Shown here piece by piece: positions 1-8,196 of a DNA stretch of 64,000 nt (the first letter of the stretch is position 1; every line of letters starts with the position of its first letter). This DNA is from Devosia riboflavina. GTDB taxonomy: Bacteria > Pseudomonadota > Alphaproteobacteria > Rhizobiales > Devosiaceae. The position numbers and the translations under genes are program-made. Below the pieces are notes generated by a model, which saw only the letters and a list, made by a program, of their open reading frames with translations, made no database searches and was not told where the DNA came from. Location: assembly GCF_000743575.1 (NCBI RefSeq), contig NZ_JQGC01000010.1, positions 110,288-174,287 of the forward strand. Direction: 5' to 3'.

Positions 1-299
1 TGGTGCCGTTCCAGGCGCAGGGGGCGGCCATGGGCATCGAGGATGCAGCAACGCTTGGCCCATTGCTGGTGGAACATGCCGAACCCGAAGCGGCCTTTGC
101 GCGTTACGCGGCTGTCCGGCAAAGCCGCGTCAACCGAGTCGCAAAACTTTCGGCCAGCAATGGCCGCATTTTTCATATGAGATGGCCGCTATCCCTCGCG
201 CGGGACACGGTCATGCGGCTTCAGGGGCCGCGGGCCCACCTCGACAGGCTGGGCTGGATCTACGGTTATGACGTCGCGCCGGGCGAAGGATCGCACTAG
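1..299 (+). CDS. FAD-dependent monooxygenase, C-terminal part (cut by window edge)
   Basis: Only the last ~98 residues are present; the frame is open to base 1. It begins with the PFQAQGAAMGIEDA block, which in the salicylate-hydroxylase/UbiH-type flavoprotein monooxygenases directly follows the GD motif that binds the FAD ribityl chain. The remaining helical tail matches the usual end of these ~380-400 residue enzymes. They hydroxylate aromatic substrates with NAD(P)H and O2. The substrate cannot be read from this fragment. The stop at 297-299 lies 82 bases before the MFS gene. Confidence 0.75.
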   Translation, partial: VPFQAQGAAMGIEDAATLGPLLVEHAEPEAAFARYAAVRQSRVNRVAKLSASNGRIFHMRWPLSLARDTVMRLQGPRAHLDRLGWIYGYDVAPGEGSH

Positions 300-381
300 C
301 CGCGTCAGCCCTTGCGTTGCAGGGGCGGCCCGTGTCAATTGCGCGACACAAGGGTAGACGACGAAGGGAACGGAATACCGC

Positions 382-1713
382 ATGCAAGCTGCGACACGCT
401 CCCGACTGACCCTTGCCTGCATCCTCATCACCATTCTGCTCGACATGATCGGCGTGGGCATCATCGTGCCCGTGCTGCCCGAGCTTCTGGAAGAATTGAC
501 GGGCGGCAGCGTCGCCAATGCGGCTGTCATCGGCGGTTATCTGGTCTTTGCCTATGCCTTGATGCAGTTCCTGTTTTCGCCGGTTTTGGGCAATCTTTCG
601 GACCGTTTCGGACGGCGGCCGGTGCTGCTGGCTTCGCTGCTGGGGCTGACTTTCGATTATCTGATGATGTCGATCGCGCCCTTCGTCTGGTACCTGTTCA
701 TCGGCCGCATCATCGCCGGCATCGCGGGCGCGGCGCTGGCGACGGCGACGGCCTATATGGCCGATATCACCCCGCCGCATAAGCGCACGCATCGCTTCGG
801 GCTGATCGGTGCCGCGTTCGGGCTGGGCTTTATTATTGGCCCCGTCATTGGCGGCGAATTGGGCGAACTCGGGCCGCGCGTGCCCTTCTTTGCAGCGGCC
901 GGCATCGCCTTTGCCAATTTCCTCTTTGGGCTCCTGGTGCTGCCGGAAAGCTTGCCCAAGGCCAATCGGCGCAAATTCAATATCAAGCGGGCCAACCCGC
1001 TCGGCGCTGTAATGGCGCTCAAGCAATATCCGTCGGTGCTTTGGCTGCTGGCGGTGCTGTTTTTCCTGCAGCTCGCGACGCAGGCGCTGCCGACCATTTT
1101 CAGCTATTTCACGGTGGAAGTGTTCAACTTCACCTCGTCCACCATTGGCCGCACGCTGGGCGCCTTCGGTATCGGCTTTGCGTTCAGCCAGGCTGTTTTG
1201 GCAGGACCGCTTTCCAAGGGAATCGGCGAGCCGGCCGTGGGAATCGTCGGGCTGTTGTTTGCCGCGACGGCGTTCGCGGGAATCGCCTTTTCGGCCGATG
1301 TCTATCAGCTTTACCTGTTTATCGCGGTCGGGACCGTGAGCGGCCTCGCGCCGCCGGCCATCAATGGCGTGCTGTCGCGGCAGGTGCCGGACAATAGCCA
1401 GGGCGAATTGCAGGGTGCAGTGAATGCGGCGAGTTCGCTGGCGACGATCATCGGCCCGCTCGGCGCCACGCAGATATTCTCCTATTACAGCGCGCCCGAC
1501 ACGGCGCATTACTTCCCCGGTGCGCCATTCGTCGCTTGTGGCATTGCTGTGGTCATGGCGCTGCTGATTTTCGGCATTGCGGCGTGGAGATTTGAGCTGA
1601 CGCACCGGCCGTCCATTGCCGACCACCCCGTCGCGCCGGACCTGCCGCCGCCGGGCCAGTTGCGCGTCGCCCCGATCGAGGATGATCCCGATGATAATCC
1701 GCCCCGCCGCTGA
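382..1713 (+). CDS. TetA-like MFS efflux transporter (DHA1 family)
   Basis: 443 residues with about 12 predicted membrane segments. MFS motif A is seen at residues 70-81 (GNLSDRFGRRPV), and a glycine-rich GLGFIIGPVIGG block in TM5 resembles the antiporter motif C. The overall pattern is that of the TetA/TCR group of proton-coupled drug exporters (usually ~400 residues). The C-terminus carries an extra polar Pro-rich tail of about 35 residues. An AGGGAACGGAA stretch precedes the ATG. The 3' end overlaps the GNAT gene by 23 bases, so the two are probably cotranscribed. The actual substrate is unknown; tetracycline resistance should not be assumed. Confidence 0.85.
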   Translation: MQAATRSRLTLACILITILLDMIGVGIIVPVLPELLEELTGGSVANAAVIGGYLVFAYALMQFLFSPVLGNLSDRFGRRPVLLASLLGLTFDYLMMSIAPFVWYLFIGRIIAGIAGAALATATAYMADITPPHKRTHRFGLIGAAFGLGFIIGPVIGGELGELGPRVPFFAAAGIAFANFLFGLLVLPESLPKANRRKFNIKRANPLGAVMALKQYPSVLWLLAVLFFLQLATQALPTIFSYFTVEVFNFTSSTIGRTLGAFGIGFAFSQAVLAGPLSKGIGEPAVGIVGLLFAATAFAGIAFSADVYQLYLFIAVGTVSGLAPPAINGVLSRQVPDNSQGELQGAVNAASSLATIIGPLGATQIFSYYSAPDTAHYFPGAPFVACGIAVVMALLIFGIAAWRFELTHRPSIADHPVAPDLPPPGQLRVAPIEDDPDDNPPRR

Positions 1714-2176
1714 GGCCGACCAGGCCGCCATCATGGAAATCGTGGCGCCGGTTTTGCGCGCGGGCGAAACCTATGCCATCGACAGCGACCTCAGCGACGC
1801 GGCGATGCGGGACTATTGGTTCCTGCCGGCGCATGAGGTTTTTGTGGCCGAAGATGAGGGCGTCGTCCTCGGGACCTATTATCTGCAGGCCAACCAGCGC
1901 GGCGGCGGCAAGCATGTGGCCAATTGCGGCTACATGGTTTCTCCCAAGGCGCAGGGCAAAGGCATTGCCGGACGGATGTGCGAGCATTCGCAGGCGATCG
2001 CGAAAGAGCGCGGTTTCCGGGCCATGCAATTCAACCATGTCGTGTCGAAGAACACCCGCGCCGTGGCGCTGTGGCAGAAGCTGGGTTTTGCCATTGTCGG
2101 CACGCTGCCGCTGGCGTTCAAGCATCCGGTCCATGGCTATGTGGACAGCTATGTGATGTTCAAACCGCTGGTCTAG
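1691..2176 (+). CDS. GNAT family N-acetyltransferase
   Basis: About 161 residues starting MIIRPAAEADQAAI, the usual GNAT beta1-alpha1. The acetyl-CoA pyrophosphate loop is PKAQGKGIAG, followed by a C-terminal NTRAVALWQKLGF block typical of the family. I prefer the ATG at 1691: GAGG at 1678-1681 lies 9 bases upstream, whereas the in-frame ATG at 1682 abuts it. The gene begins inside the 3' end of the MFS gene, suggesting translational coupling. It probably acetylates a small amine or a compound related to the exporter's substrate; the substrate is not readable. Confidence 0.85.
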   Translation: MIIRPAAEADQAAIMEIVAPVLRAGETYAIDSDLSDAAMRDYWFLPAHEVFVAEDEGVVLGTYYLQANQRGGGKHVANCGYMVSPKAQGKGIAGRMCEHSQAIAKERGFRAMQFNHVVSKNTRAVALWQKLGFAIVGTLPLAFKHPVHGYVDSYVMFKPLV

Positions 2177-2210
2177 GATTTAACGCCAAGAGCGCAGAGA
2201 CATCGGCAGT

Positions 2211-2286
2211 CGTCATCGCCGGCCCTGTCCCAGCAATCCAGCTTGGGGCGCCATGGACCACCGGGGCGAGCCCGGTGGTGACGACG
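2211..2286 (+). repeat. Two-hairpin REP-like intergenic repeat, copy A
   Basis: About 76 bp, a somewhat diverged match to the reverse complement of the copy at 42704-42780. It reads as two adjacent hairpins: a left one built on GCCGG...CCxGC and a right one on CACCGG...CCGGTG, joined by a conserved CCATGG core. It lies between the convergent GNAT and gnd genes. It is probably a non-coding, REP-like family; partial copies lie at 63371-63400 and 63946-63965. Confidence 0.7.
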
Positions 2287-2325
2287 AGGGGAGAGGTAAG
2301 CGTTCTTGATACCGGCCCCGAGATA

Positions 2326-2359
2326 CAAAAAGCCCCGCCGAAGCGGGGCTTCTCTTTTT
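2326..2359. terminator. Bidirectional intrinsic terminator between GNAT and gnd
   Basis: An 8-bp perfect stem, AGCCCCGC-cgaa-GCGGGGCT (2331-2350), is flanked by an A-run on the left and a T-run on the right. It can therefore end transcription from either side. It sits 13 bases beyond the gnd stop codon (minus strand) and about 150 bases after the GNAT gene. Confidence 0.88.
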
Positions 2360-2362
2360 GGC

Positions 2363-3781
2363 TTACTTGCCGAGCGTCGACGGCCAGGTGCCGTGCAGGT
2401 CGCTGCCGCGGCCTTCGATTTCGAAGCCGTGGGCGCCGAAGAAGTCGCGCTGGCCCTGGGTCAGGTTGGCAGTGCCCTGAGCCTGGCGGTAGCTGTCGAA
2501 ATAGCTCAGCGAGGCCGAAAGGCAGATCATCGGGAATTCGCCGACGGAGGCGGCGGCCACGACCTTGCGCAGGCTCGGGTGGCTGTCCTTCATGATGCCG
2601 ACGAAATCGGGAACGACGAGCAGGTTGGTGGCTTCGCCCTTGGCATAGGCCGAGGACATCTGATCGAGGAAGCGCGAGCGGATGATGCAGCCGGCGCGCC
2701 AGATCTTGGCGATCGTGGCCAGCGGCAGCGACCAGCCGAATTCTTCCGAAGCCTTGTTGATGACGGCAAAGCCCTGGGCATAGGAAACGATCTTGCCGGC
2801 GAGCAGCGCCTTTTCGAGATCGGCGAGGGTCACATCGGTCTTGGCGCGGTTCGGCTTGCCATAGATGGCTTCGGCGGCGACGCGCTCGGACTTGCGCGAG
2901 GACAGCGAGCGCGCGGCGACCGCGCCTTCGATGGCGGTTGCCGGGACACCCATCTGCTGGGCGACGACAGCGGACCACATGCCGGTGCCCTTCTGGCCAG
3001 CCTTGTCGAGGATCAGGTCGACGAGCGGCTTGCCGGTTTCTGCATCGATGGCGTCGAGGACGTGGCCGGTGATTTCGATGAGGTAGGAATTGAGCGGACC
3101 CTTGTTCCATTCCTTGAAGACATCAGCGCATTCCTTGGCCGACATGCCGAGGCCATCGCGCATCACGCCGTAGATTTCGGCGATCATCTGCATGTCGCCA
3201 TATTCGATGCCATTGTGGATCATCTTGACGAAGTGGCCAGCACCGCCTTCGCCGAGATAAGCGCAGCAGCTCTCGCCATTGAACTGTGCCGCGATGGCGG
3301 TGAGAACCGCCTCGGCATTGTGCCACTGTTCCTTGGAACCGCCGACCATGATGGACGGGCCGTGACGGGCGCCTTCCTCGCCGCCGGAAACGCCGACGCC
3401 GAGATAGCCGATGTTCTTGGGCTTCAGGTAGTCGAAGCGGCGCTGCGTGTCGGTATAGAGCGAATTGCCGCATTCGATGATGGCGTCGCCCGGCGACAGG
3501 TGCGGCAGCAACTGCTCGATCATGTCGTCGACCGGCTGGCCGGCCTTGACCATGATGATGATCGAGCGCGGTGCCTTCACCGCCTGCACGAATTCGGCAA
3601 GATCATATTTCGGGATGGTATTCTGGTCGAGGCCCTGGGCCTTGGCTTCCGCGACGAACTCGTCGATGCGGCCGGCCGAGCGGTTGTGCACGGCAACGGT
3701 GTAGCCTTTTTCGGCGATATTCAGCGCCAGGTTCGAACCCATAACCGCCAGGCCGATCAGGCCGATATCCGCAGTTGCCAT
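2363..3781 (-). CDS. gnd: 6-phosphogluconate dehydrogenase, decarboxylating
   Basis: 472 residues, the normal length. It oxidises 6-phosphogluconate to ribulose 5-phosphate and CO2 with NADP+ in the oxidative pentose phosphate pathway. The N-terminal Rossmann motif is GLAVMGSNLALN; the substrate loop is SGGEEGARHGPSIMVGG; the catalytic lysine block is GHFVKMIHNGIEYGDMQMI. The ATG at 3781 is preceded by GGAAGG. The frame stays open further upstream, but that extension has no family resemblance. The gene is divergent from the IdnO/gntK pair, so gluconate uptake, phosphorylation and oxidation genes face each other across a ~220-base promoter region. Confidence 0.97.
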   Translation of the reverse strand: MATADIGLIGLAVMGSNLALNIAEKGYTVAVHNRSAGRIDEFVAEAKAQGLDQNTIPKYDLAEFVQAVKAPRSIIIMVKAGQPVDDMIEQLLPHLSPGDAIIECGNSLYTDTQRRFDYLKPKNIGYLGVGVSGGEEGARHGPSIMVGGSKEQWHNAEAVLTAIAAQFNGESCCAYLGEGGAGHFVKMIHNGIEYGDMQMIAEIYGVMRDGLGMSAKECADVFKEWNKGPLNSYLIEITGHVLDAIDAETGKPLVDLILDKAGQKGTGMWSAVVAQQMGVPATAIEGAVAARSLSSRKSERVAAEAIYGKPNRAKTDVTLADLEKALLAGKIVSYAQGFAVINKASEEFGWSLPLATIAKIWRAGCIIRSRFLDQMSSAYAKGEATNLLVVPDFVGIMKDSHPSLRKVVAAASVGEFPMICLSASLSYFDSYRQAQGTANLTQGQRDFFGAHGFEIEGRGSDLHGTWPSTLGK

Positions 3782-4003
3782 GAAGCTTTCCTTCCGAGGT
3801 CTTCGTCGCCATCCGAGGCGTTTTGGGCCATGCGCAGGGTGCATAGCACTCGGAGGCGACAATGACCACAAAGCGAAAGACGATGAAAGTGCGGATCGTG
3901 CAAATTTCGACCATTTCACATTCTTGTATGGAAGATTTGAGCACGGCTTGCCTTGCAGTGCAACGGATGGCTAAGAAGGCGGGAGCTGCGGAGGAGCATG
4001 AAC

Positions 4004-4774
4004 ATGGACGGGCGTTCGCCATTCGACCTGACGGGACGACGTGCTCTCGTCACAGGCTCCAGTCGCGGGCTGGGATTTGCGATGGCCAAGGCGCTCGCCG
4101 GGGCCGGCGCGAGGATCGTGCTCAATGCCCGCGACGAGGTGGCGCTGGGCGCGGCGGCGGCTGACCTGGCAGAGACGGGAGCGGATGTGACCGCGCTCGC
4201 CTTCGATGTCACGAGCCCCGAAAGCGTCGGCGAGGCGGTGCGCCATTGCGAAAGCGAGATCGGGCCGATCGATATTCTGGTCAACAATGCCGGCATGCAG
4301 ATTCGCGGGCCGCTCGAGACTTTCAGGCACGACGACTTCGAAAAGATCATGGCGACGCATGTGACGGCGACCTTCTCGGTCAGCCAGGCCGTGGCGCTGG
4401 GCATGATCGAGCGCGGGCGTGGCAAGATCATCAATATCTGCTCGGTGCTGACCGACCATGCGCGGCCGACCGCGGCGCCCTATGGCGCGGCCAAGGCGGC
4501 CATCGGCAATTTGACGCGCGGCATGGCGGCGGATTGGGCGCGAAAAGGGCTCAATATCAATGCCATCGCACCGGGCTATTTCAGGACCGAATTGAATTCG
4601 GCGCTTATCGCCGACCCGGCCTTCAATGCCTGGGTCGAACAGCGTACTCCTATGGGGCGTTGGGGAGAGGTCGAGGAATTGGGCCCGGCGGCAATTTTCC
4701 TGGCCTCCGATGCCTCCAGCTTTGTGAACGGACACATTCTCTATGTCGATGGCGCCTTCACCGCAGTCGTCTGA
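4004..4774 (+). CDS. SDR family oxidoreductase, gluconate 5-dehydrogenase type
   Basis: About 256 residues. It has the SDR cofactor motif TGSSRGLG (the Arg suggests NADP preference), the NNAG motif, and the Ser...Tyr-x3-Lys catalytic set (NICSVLT...YGAAK). The PGYFRTE and DGAFTAV ends resemble IdnO/Gno, which interconvert gluconate and 5-ketogluconate. GAGGAG at 3991-3996 gives ideal 7-base spacing to the ATG at 4004; the ATG at 3998 is an alternative. The last 32 bases overlap gntK, so the pair is coupled. Function is inferred from similarity plus context; other SDR roles are possible. Confidence 0.85.
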   Translation: MDGRSPFDLTGRRALVTGSSRGLGFAMAKALAGAGARIVLNARDEVALGAAAADLAETGADVTALAFDVTSPESVGEAVRHCESEIGPIDILVNNAGMQIRGPLETFRHDDFEKIMATHVTATFSVSQAVALGMIERGRGKIINICSVLTDHARPTAAPYGAAKAAIGNLTRGMAADWARKGLNINAIAPGYFRTELNSALIADPAFNAWVEQRTPMGRWGEVEELGPAAIFLASDASSFVNGHILYVDGAFTAVV

Positions 4775-5309
4775 ACCGGCCCGCATCATCATCGTGATGG
4801 GCGTCAGCTCCTCGGGCAAATCGACCGTGGGCGCGGCCCTCGGTCGGGCGCTGCACGCGCCGTTTCTCGATGGCGACCGGTATCATCCGGAGGCCAATGT
4901 GGAGAAAATGCGGGCGGGAATTCCGCTGACCGACGAGGATCGGTGGCCCTGGCTCGAAGCGCTGGCGGCGGCGCTGAAGGAAGCGGCCGAGAAAAAGAAG
5001 GGCGTGGCGGTCGGCGCCTGTTCGGCGCTGAAGCGGGCCTATAGAGATTTCATCACTGAAAAGGCCGGTGAGCCGGTGCTATTCGTCTATCTCCACGGCA
5101 GCCGCGAGGTGATCGGCGAACGGATGGCCAGGCGCAGCCACGAATATATGCCGACGAGCCTGCTCGATAGTCAGTTCGCAACGCTGGAAGTGCCTGATCC
5201 GGCGGTCGAGAACGTTCTGGTGGTGCCGGTGACCGACCCGGTCAATCGCATTGTCACGACGGTTACGGGCTCGCTCACGCACCTCAAATCGTTCAAGCGC
5301 TGGCAATAG
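4743..5309 (+). CDS. gntK: Gluconokinase
   Basis: 188 residues. It phosphorylates D-gluconate with ATP to 6-phosphogluconate, the substrate of the divergent gnd product. The P-loop is at residues 20-28 (GVSSSGKST), followed by LDGDRYHPEANVEKM, the substrate-binding segment of the GntK family, and CSALKRAYRD, the conserved adenylate-kinase-like core. It starts inside the upstream SDR gene. Its last 17 bases overlap the convergent DMT transporter gene. No gluconate permease or GntR regulator is in view. Confidence 0.93.
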   Translation: MSMAPSPQSSEPARIIIVMGVSSSGKSTVGAALGRALHAPFLDGDRYHPEANVEKMRAGIPLTDEDRWPWLEALAAALKEAAEKKKGVAVGACSALKRAYRDFITEKAGEPVLFVYLHGSREVIGERMARRSHEYMPTSLLDSQFATLEVPDPAVENVLVVPVTDPVNRIVTTVTGSLTHLKSFKRWQ

Positions 5310-6195
5310 TTTTTTGGCCGAACCGCCCCTGCCCATAGGCGACAATGGCGGCGGCGGCCACGACGACCAGGGCGCCCGCGAGGGCCCCGGCGGATGGGAC
5401 AATGCCAAGCAGCAACAGGTCGAAGCCGAAGGCCCAGATGATGCCGGTATATTCGTAGGGCGCGAGAACCGAGACCGGCGCGCGGGCGACTGATTCCATC
5501 ATCAGGACATGGCCAAGGCCACCGAGAAAGCCGGCCCCGGCCAGAAGTGCAAGTTCGCGCGGGCCGAGATCGACCCAGCCGAAAAGCGCCGTGGCGAGGC
5601 CCACCAGCGAGCAGATGATCGCAAAGGAGAGCGCAATCGCGGCCGGCGGCTCGGTGCGCGTGAGATCCTTTACCTGCACGCGGGAGAGCGCATTGGTGGC
5701 GGCCATGGCAATGCCGGCCCCGATGCCGATCAGGGTACCATCGCGCAGCTCGGCGCCAATAAGGGCGGGATAGAGCATCAGCACTATGCCGGCAAAGCCG
5801 AGCAGCACCCCGACGAAAATGGTCGGGCCCGGGCGTTCGCGGAGAAAGACCATGGCGGCGGCGATCGAGAGGATGGGTGCGAGATAGGTGAGCGCGGTCG
5901 CAAGGCCCACCGAGAGATAGCGCAAGGAAACGAAAGAGAAGAACATCACCGCGCAGCCGAGGAGGCCGCGCACCAGGTGCTTGTGCGGATAGCGCGTGCG
6001 GACCGCCTGGCCGAGTTCGCGGCGGATCGCGAGATAGATCAGGATCGGCACCAGAGCGACGAAACTGCGCCAGAAGATGATCTGTCCGGTGGGCACGAGT
6101 TTTGCGACTTCGTGCACGGCGGCGGACATGGCCGCCATGACGGCAAGGCCTCCGGTGGACAGCCAGAGGGCGGTCGAAATGTTCTGCTTGGGCAT
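5293..6195 (-). CDS. DMT superfamily (EamA) transporter
   Basis: About 300 residues arranged as two EamA repeats with ten hydrophobic segments. Each repeat has the typical FFxR/LxERP elements (FFSFVSLRYLSVGLATAL; VFLRERPGP). Such inner-membrane carriers export amino acids or other small metabolites. I chose the ATG at 6195; a TTG at 6210 is possible, and neither has a strong ribosome site. It converges on gntK with a 17-base 3' overlap. The substrate is not predictable. Confidence 0.87.
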   Translation of the reverse strand: MPKQNISTALWLSTGGLAVMAAMSAAVHEVAKLVPTGQIIFWRSFVALVPILIYLAIRRELGQAVRTRYPHKHLVRGLLGCAVMFFSFVSLRYLSVGLATALTYLAPILSIAAAMVFLRERPGPTIFVGVLLGFAGIVLMLYPALIGAELRDGTLIGIGAGIAMAATNALSRVQVKDLTRTEPPAAIALSFAIICSLVGLATALFGWVDLGPRELALLAGAGFLGGLGHVLMMESVARAPVSVLAPYEYTGIIWAFGFDLLLLGIVPSAGALAGALVVVAAAAIVAYGQGRFGQKTIASA

Positions 6196-6267
6196 AAAAA
6201 GGAGTCGCAAGGCGGGGATGGAGAAGCTCTAGTCCGGACCGCCCTGCCCTGCAAGTCACTGAGCCAA

Positions 6268-6816
6268 TTAGCGTTCCAGAATGGCCTTGCCGCGGGGCGA
6301 GATACGGTAGCCGGTTTCGAGGCTTTCGGTGAGGCCGAGGGTTTTGAGGCGACGAACGCGGGTCTTGAAGACCTGCTTTTCCATGCCGAAACGGTCGGCG
6401 AGTTGTTGGGCGGAGAGGCCTGGATTTTCTGCGATGCTGGCGAGAACCGCCCTCGTCCATGGGGCCTCGCCATCCATGCGCGCCAGCTTCGCCTGAACTT
6501 CGGAGAGATCGTCGAGCGAGGCGCGCAGCGCGATGCGGGGATCGGCACCCAGATGGTGGAGGCGGATGCGGTAGAGCTGGCCTTCGCCGCGTTTTGCCAG
6601 CGTCGCCATGAGATCTCTCGCATCCGAAAAACCGGCGCGGCGGGCGTCTTTGTCGTCGATGTCATCGCTGATTGGCTCGACGGCATCGATGGCGAGGGTT
6701 CCGACGGCCGTCAGCAGCGTCCCACCGGCTTTGACCGTTGGCCGTCGCCAGCGACGAAATTGCGTGTCTACCCTGCCGCTCGCAATGGCTTCGAGATCGA
6801 CGATCCTGATGAGCAT
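6268..6816 (-). CDS. ASCH/PUA-like domain protein with C-terminal winged helix
   Basis: 182 residues in two parts. Residues 1-85 form a compact beta-rich domain (RRWRRPTVKAGGTL at 21-34, then DDKDARRAGF) that closely matches the free-standing 92-residue protein at 10360-10638. The pattern resembles ASCH-type RNA-binding folds, but this is inference. Residues ~115-182 read as a winged helix-turn-helix (LSAQQLADRFGMEKQVFKTRVRRLKTLGLTES ... YRISPRGKAIL), as in MarR-like or DprA-type wHTH domains. The combination suggests nucleic-acid sensing or regulation. The minus-strand gene follows an SDR gene divergent in function and has no obvious operon partner. Confidence 0.7.
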   Translation of the reverse strand: MLIRIVDLEAIASGRVDTQFRRWRRPTVKAGGTLLTAVGTLAIDAVEPISDDIDDKDARRAGFSDARDLMATLAKRGEGQLYRIRLHHLGADPRIALRASLDDLSEVQAKLARMDGEAPWTRAVLASIAENPGLSAQQLADRFGMEKQVFKTRVRRLKTLGLTESLETGYRISPRGKAILER

Positions 6817-6870
6817 GACGCCCTCCCGTGCCGCAAAATATTAGCGGAGTACGGGAGGGCGGCAAGCGGC

Positions 6871-7623
6871 CTATTGGGCGACGTAGCCGCCATCGACCAG
6901 GTGATAGGAGCCGGTGATGTTCGACGCTGCATCGGAGAGCAGGAACGCGGTCAGCGCTGCGACTTCATCCGAGGTACCCAGCCGTCCGATCGGATGGACG
7001 GATTTGAGGTAGTCCAGGGTTTCCTTGGGCAAGGCGGATAGGAGCGGCGTGTCGATGAAACCGGGCCCGACGGCCGTGACGCGAATGCCCTTTTTGGCAT
7101 AGTCCACCGCGGCCGACTTGGTCATGCCGACCACGCCGTGCTTGGCGGTGACATAGGCCGGTGCATTGGGAAAGGTCACCGAGCCGAGGATGGAGGCCAT
7201 GTTGACGATGGCGCCACCGCCTGCCCTGAGCATGGCGACGATCTCGTACTTCATCGAATAGAAGACGGAATTGAGATTGACGTCGATAACCCTATGCCAG
7301 TCGTCGAAGGAATAATCGCCGAGGGGAGCGGAAGCGCCGCCAATGCCGGCATTATTGACCGCCAGATGCAGGGCGCCAAAGGTGTCGACGGCGAACTGGA
7401 CAGCCTTCTCCACCTGATCGGCCTTGGCGACATCGACAGCTACCGCGGCCGCTTCGCCGCCGGCGGCCTTGACCGCATCGGCAACCGCCTGCGCGCCTTC
7501 GAGCTTGAGATCGGCAACCACAACCTTGGCGCCGCGCGCGGCAAGCTGCTTGACGACCGCCTCACCGATGCCCGAGGCACCACCCGTTACGAATGCGACC
7601 TTGCCTGAAAAATCCTGGGACAT
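6871..7623 (-). CDS. SDR family NAD(P)-dependent oxidoreductase
   Basis: 250 residues, the classical SDR length. Motifs: TGGASGIG cofactor loop, an Asp-Leu at the end of beta2 (VADLKLEG, favouring NAD), NNAG, Ser in NMASILGS, YVTAK catalytic pair and the PGFIDTPLL cap. It resembles glucose-1-dehydrogenase/FabG-like enzymes; the substrate is not fixed by sequence. A clean AGGAG-type site (complement of CTCTCCTG at 7627-7634) precedes the ATG. It is 54 bases upstream, in transcription order, of the ASCH-wHTH gene and could share its transcript. Confidence 0.85.
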   Translation of the reverse strand: MSQDFSGKVAFVTGGASGIGEAVVKQLAARGAKVVVADLKLEGAQAVADAVKAAGGEAAAVAVDVAKADQVEKAVQFAVDTFGALHLAVNNAGIGGASAPLGDYSFDDWHRVIDVNLNSVFYSMKYEIVAMLRAGGGAIVNMASILGSVTFPNAPAYVTAKHGVVGMTKSAAVDYAKKGIRVTAVGPGFIDTPLLSALPKETLDYLKSVHPIGRLGTSDEVAALTAFLLSDAASNITGSYHLVDGGYVAQ

Positions 7624-7727
7624 AGCACTCTCCTGTTGGTTCCCTTGGAGATATGTCCCCTTTGCCAGGTGGCAACCATGATCGAGATCAAACCGCGGCG
7701 AACAAAGTGTTCGTGCGATATCCGCAA

Positions 7728-8195
7728 TTAGTCGGGAATGCCGGGGTTACGCGACAGGCTGGCATTGGCATAGCGATCGTCTTCGCTGACTTCACGGCCG
7801 ATCCAGGACGGGAGGGCCACGTGTTCGTCGGCCGATCGCATCTCGACCTCCGCCACGATCAGGCCCTCATGCTGGCCTTCGAAAACGTCGACCTCCCACA
7901 CATGGGCTTCGAACGGCACCTTGTGGCGGCGCTTTTCGACGATGTTGGGCTTGGCGATCTCCATGAGCTCGCGCGCATCTTCGAGCGGAATGGCATATTC
8001 GAACTCGGCCCGGGAAATGCCTTCCGGCCTGCCCTTGAGCGTCAGCACAGCCTCGCTGTCGTCATAGATGCGCACCCGCACCGTGGCCTTGGCGCTGGTC
8101 GAAAGATAGCCCTGCTGCAGGCGCGCCGAGCTTTCGATGCCCGACTTCCAGCCATCGCCCGAAATCAGGAATTTGCGCTCGATTTCCTGCGCCAT
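7728..8195 (-). CDS. CYTH domain protein (triphosphate tunnel enzyme family)
   Basis: 155 residues. It begins with the signature E-x-E-x-K motif (EIERKFLI, residues 4-11), and the acidic and basic strands of the tunnel follow (VRVRIYDD, LTLKG, EFEYAIP, WEVDVFEG, VAEVEM). CYTH proteins hydrolyse inorganic triphosphate or other triphosphates, or cyclise ATP (class IV cyclase, ThTPase). The length and context fit a short tripolyphosphatase-like member. The CHAD gene ends one base upstream of its ATG, making a CHAD-CYTH operon. Confidence 0.88.
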   Translation of the reverse strand: MAQEIERKFLISGDGWKSGIESSARLQQGYLSTSAKATVRVRIYDDSEAVLTLKGRPEGISRAEFEYAIPLEDARELMEIAKPNIVEKRRHKVPFEAHVWEVDVFEGQHEGLIVAEVEMRSADEHVALPSWIGREVSEDDRYANASLSRNPGIPD

Positions 8196-8196
8196 A

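Noticed and set aside
211..1734. Open frame opposite the TetA-like transporter
   Set aside because: Arg/Gln/His-rich antisense of a membrane protein gene; no recognisable domain.
2306..3865. Open frame opposite gnd
   Set aside because: gnd is unmistakable on the other strand, and this frame crosses the terminator.
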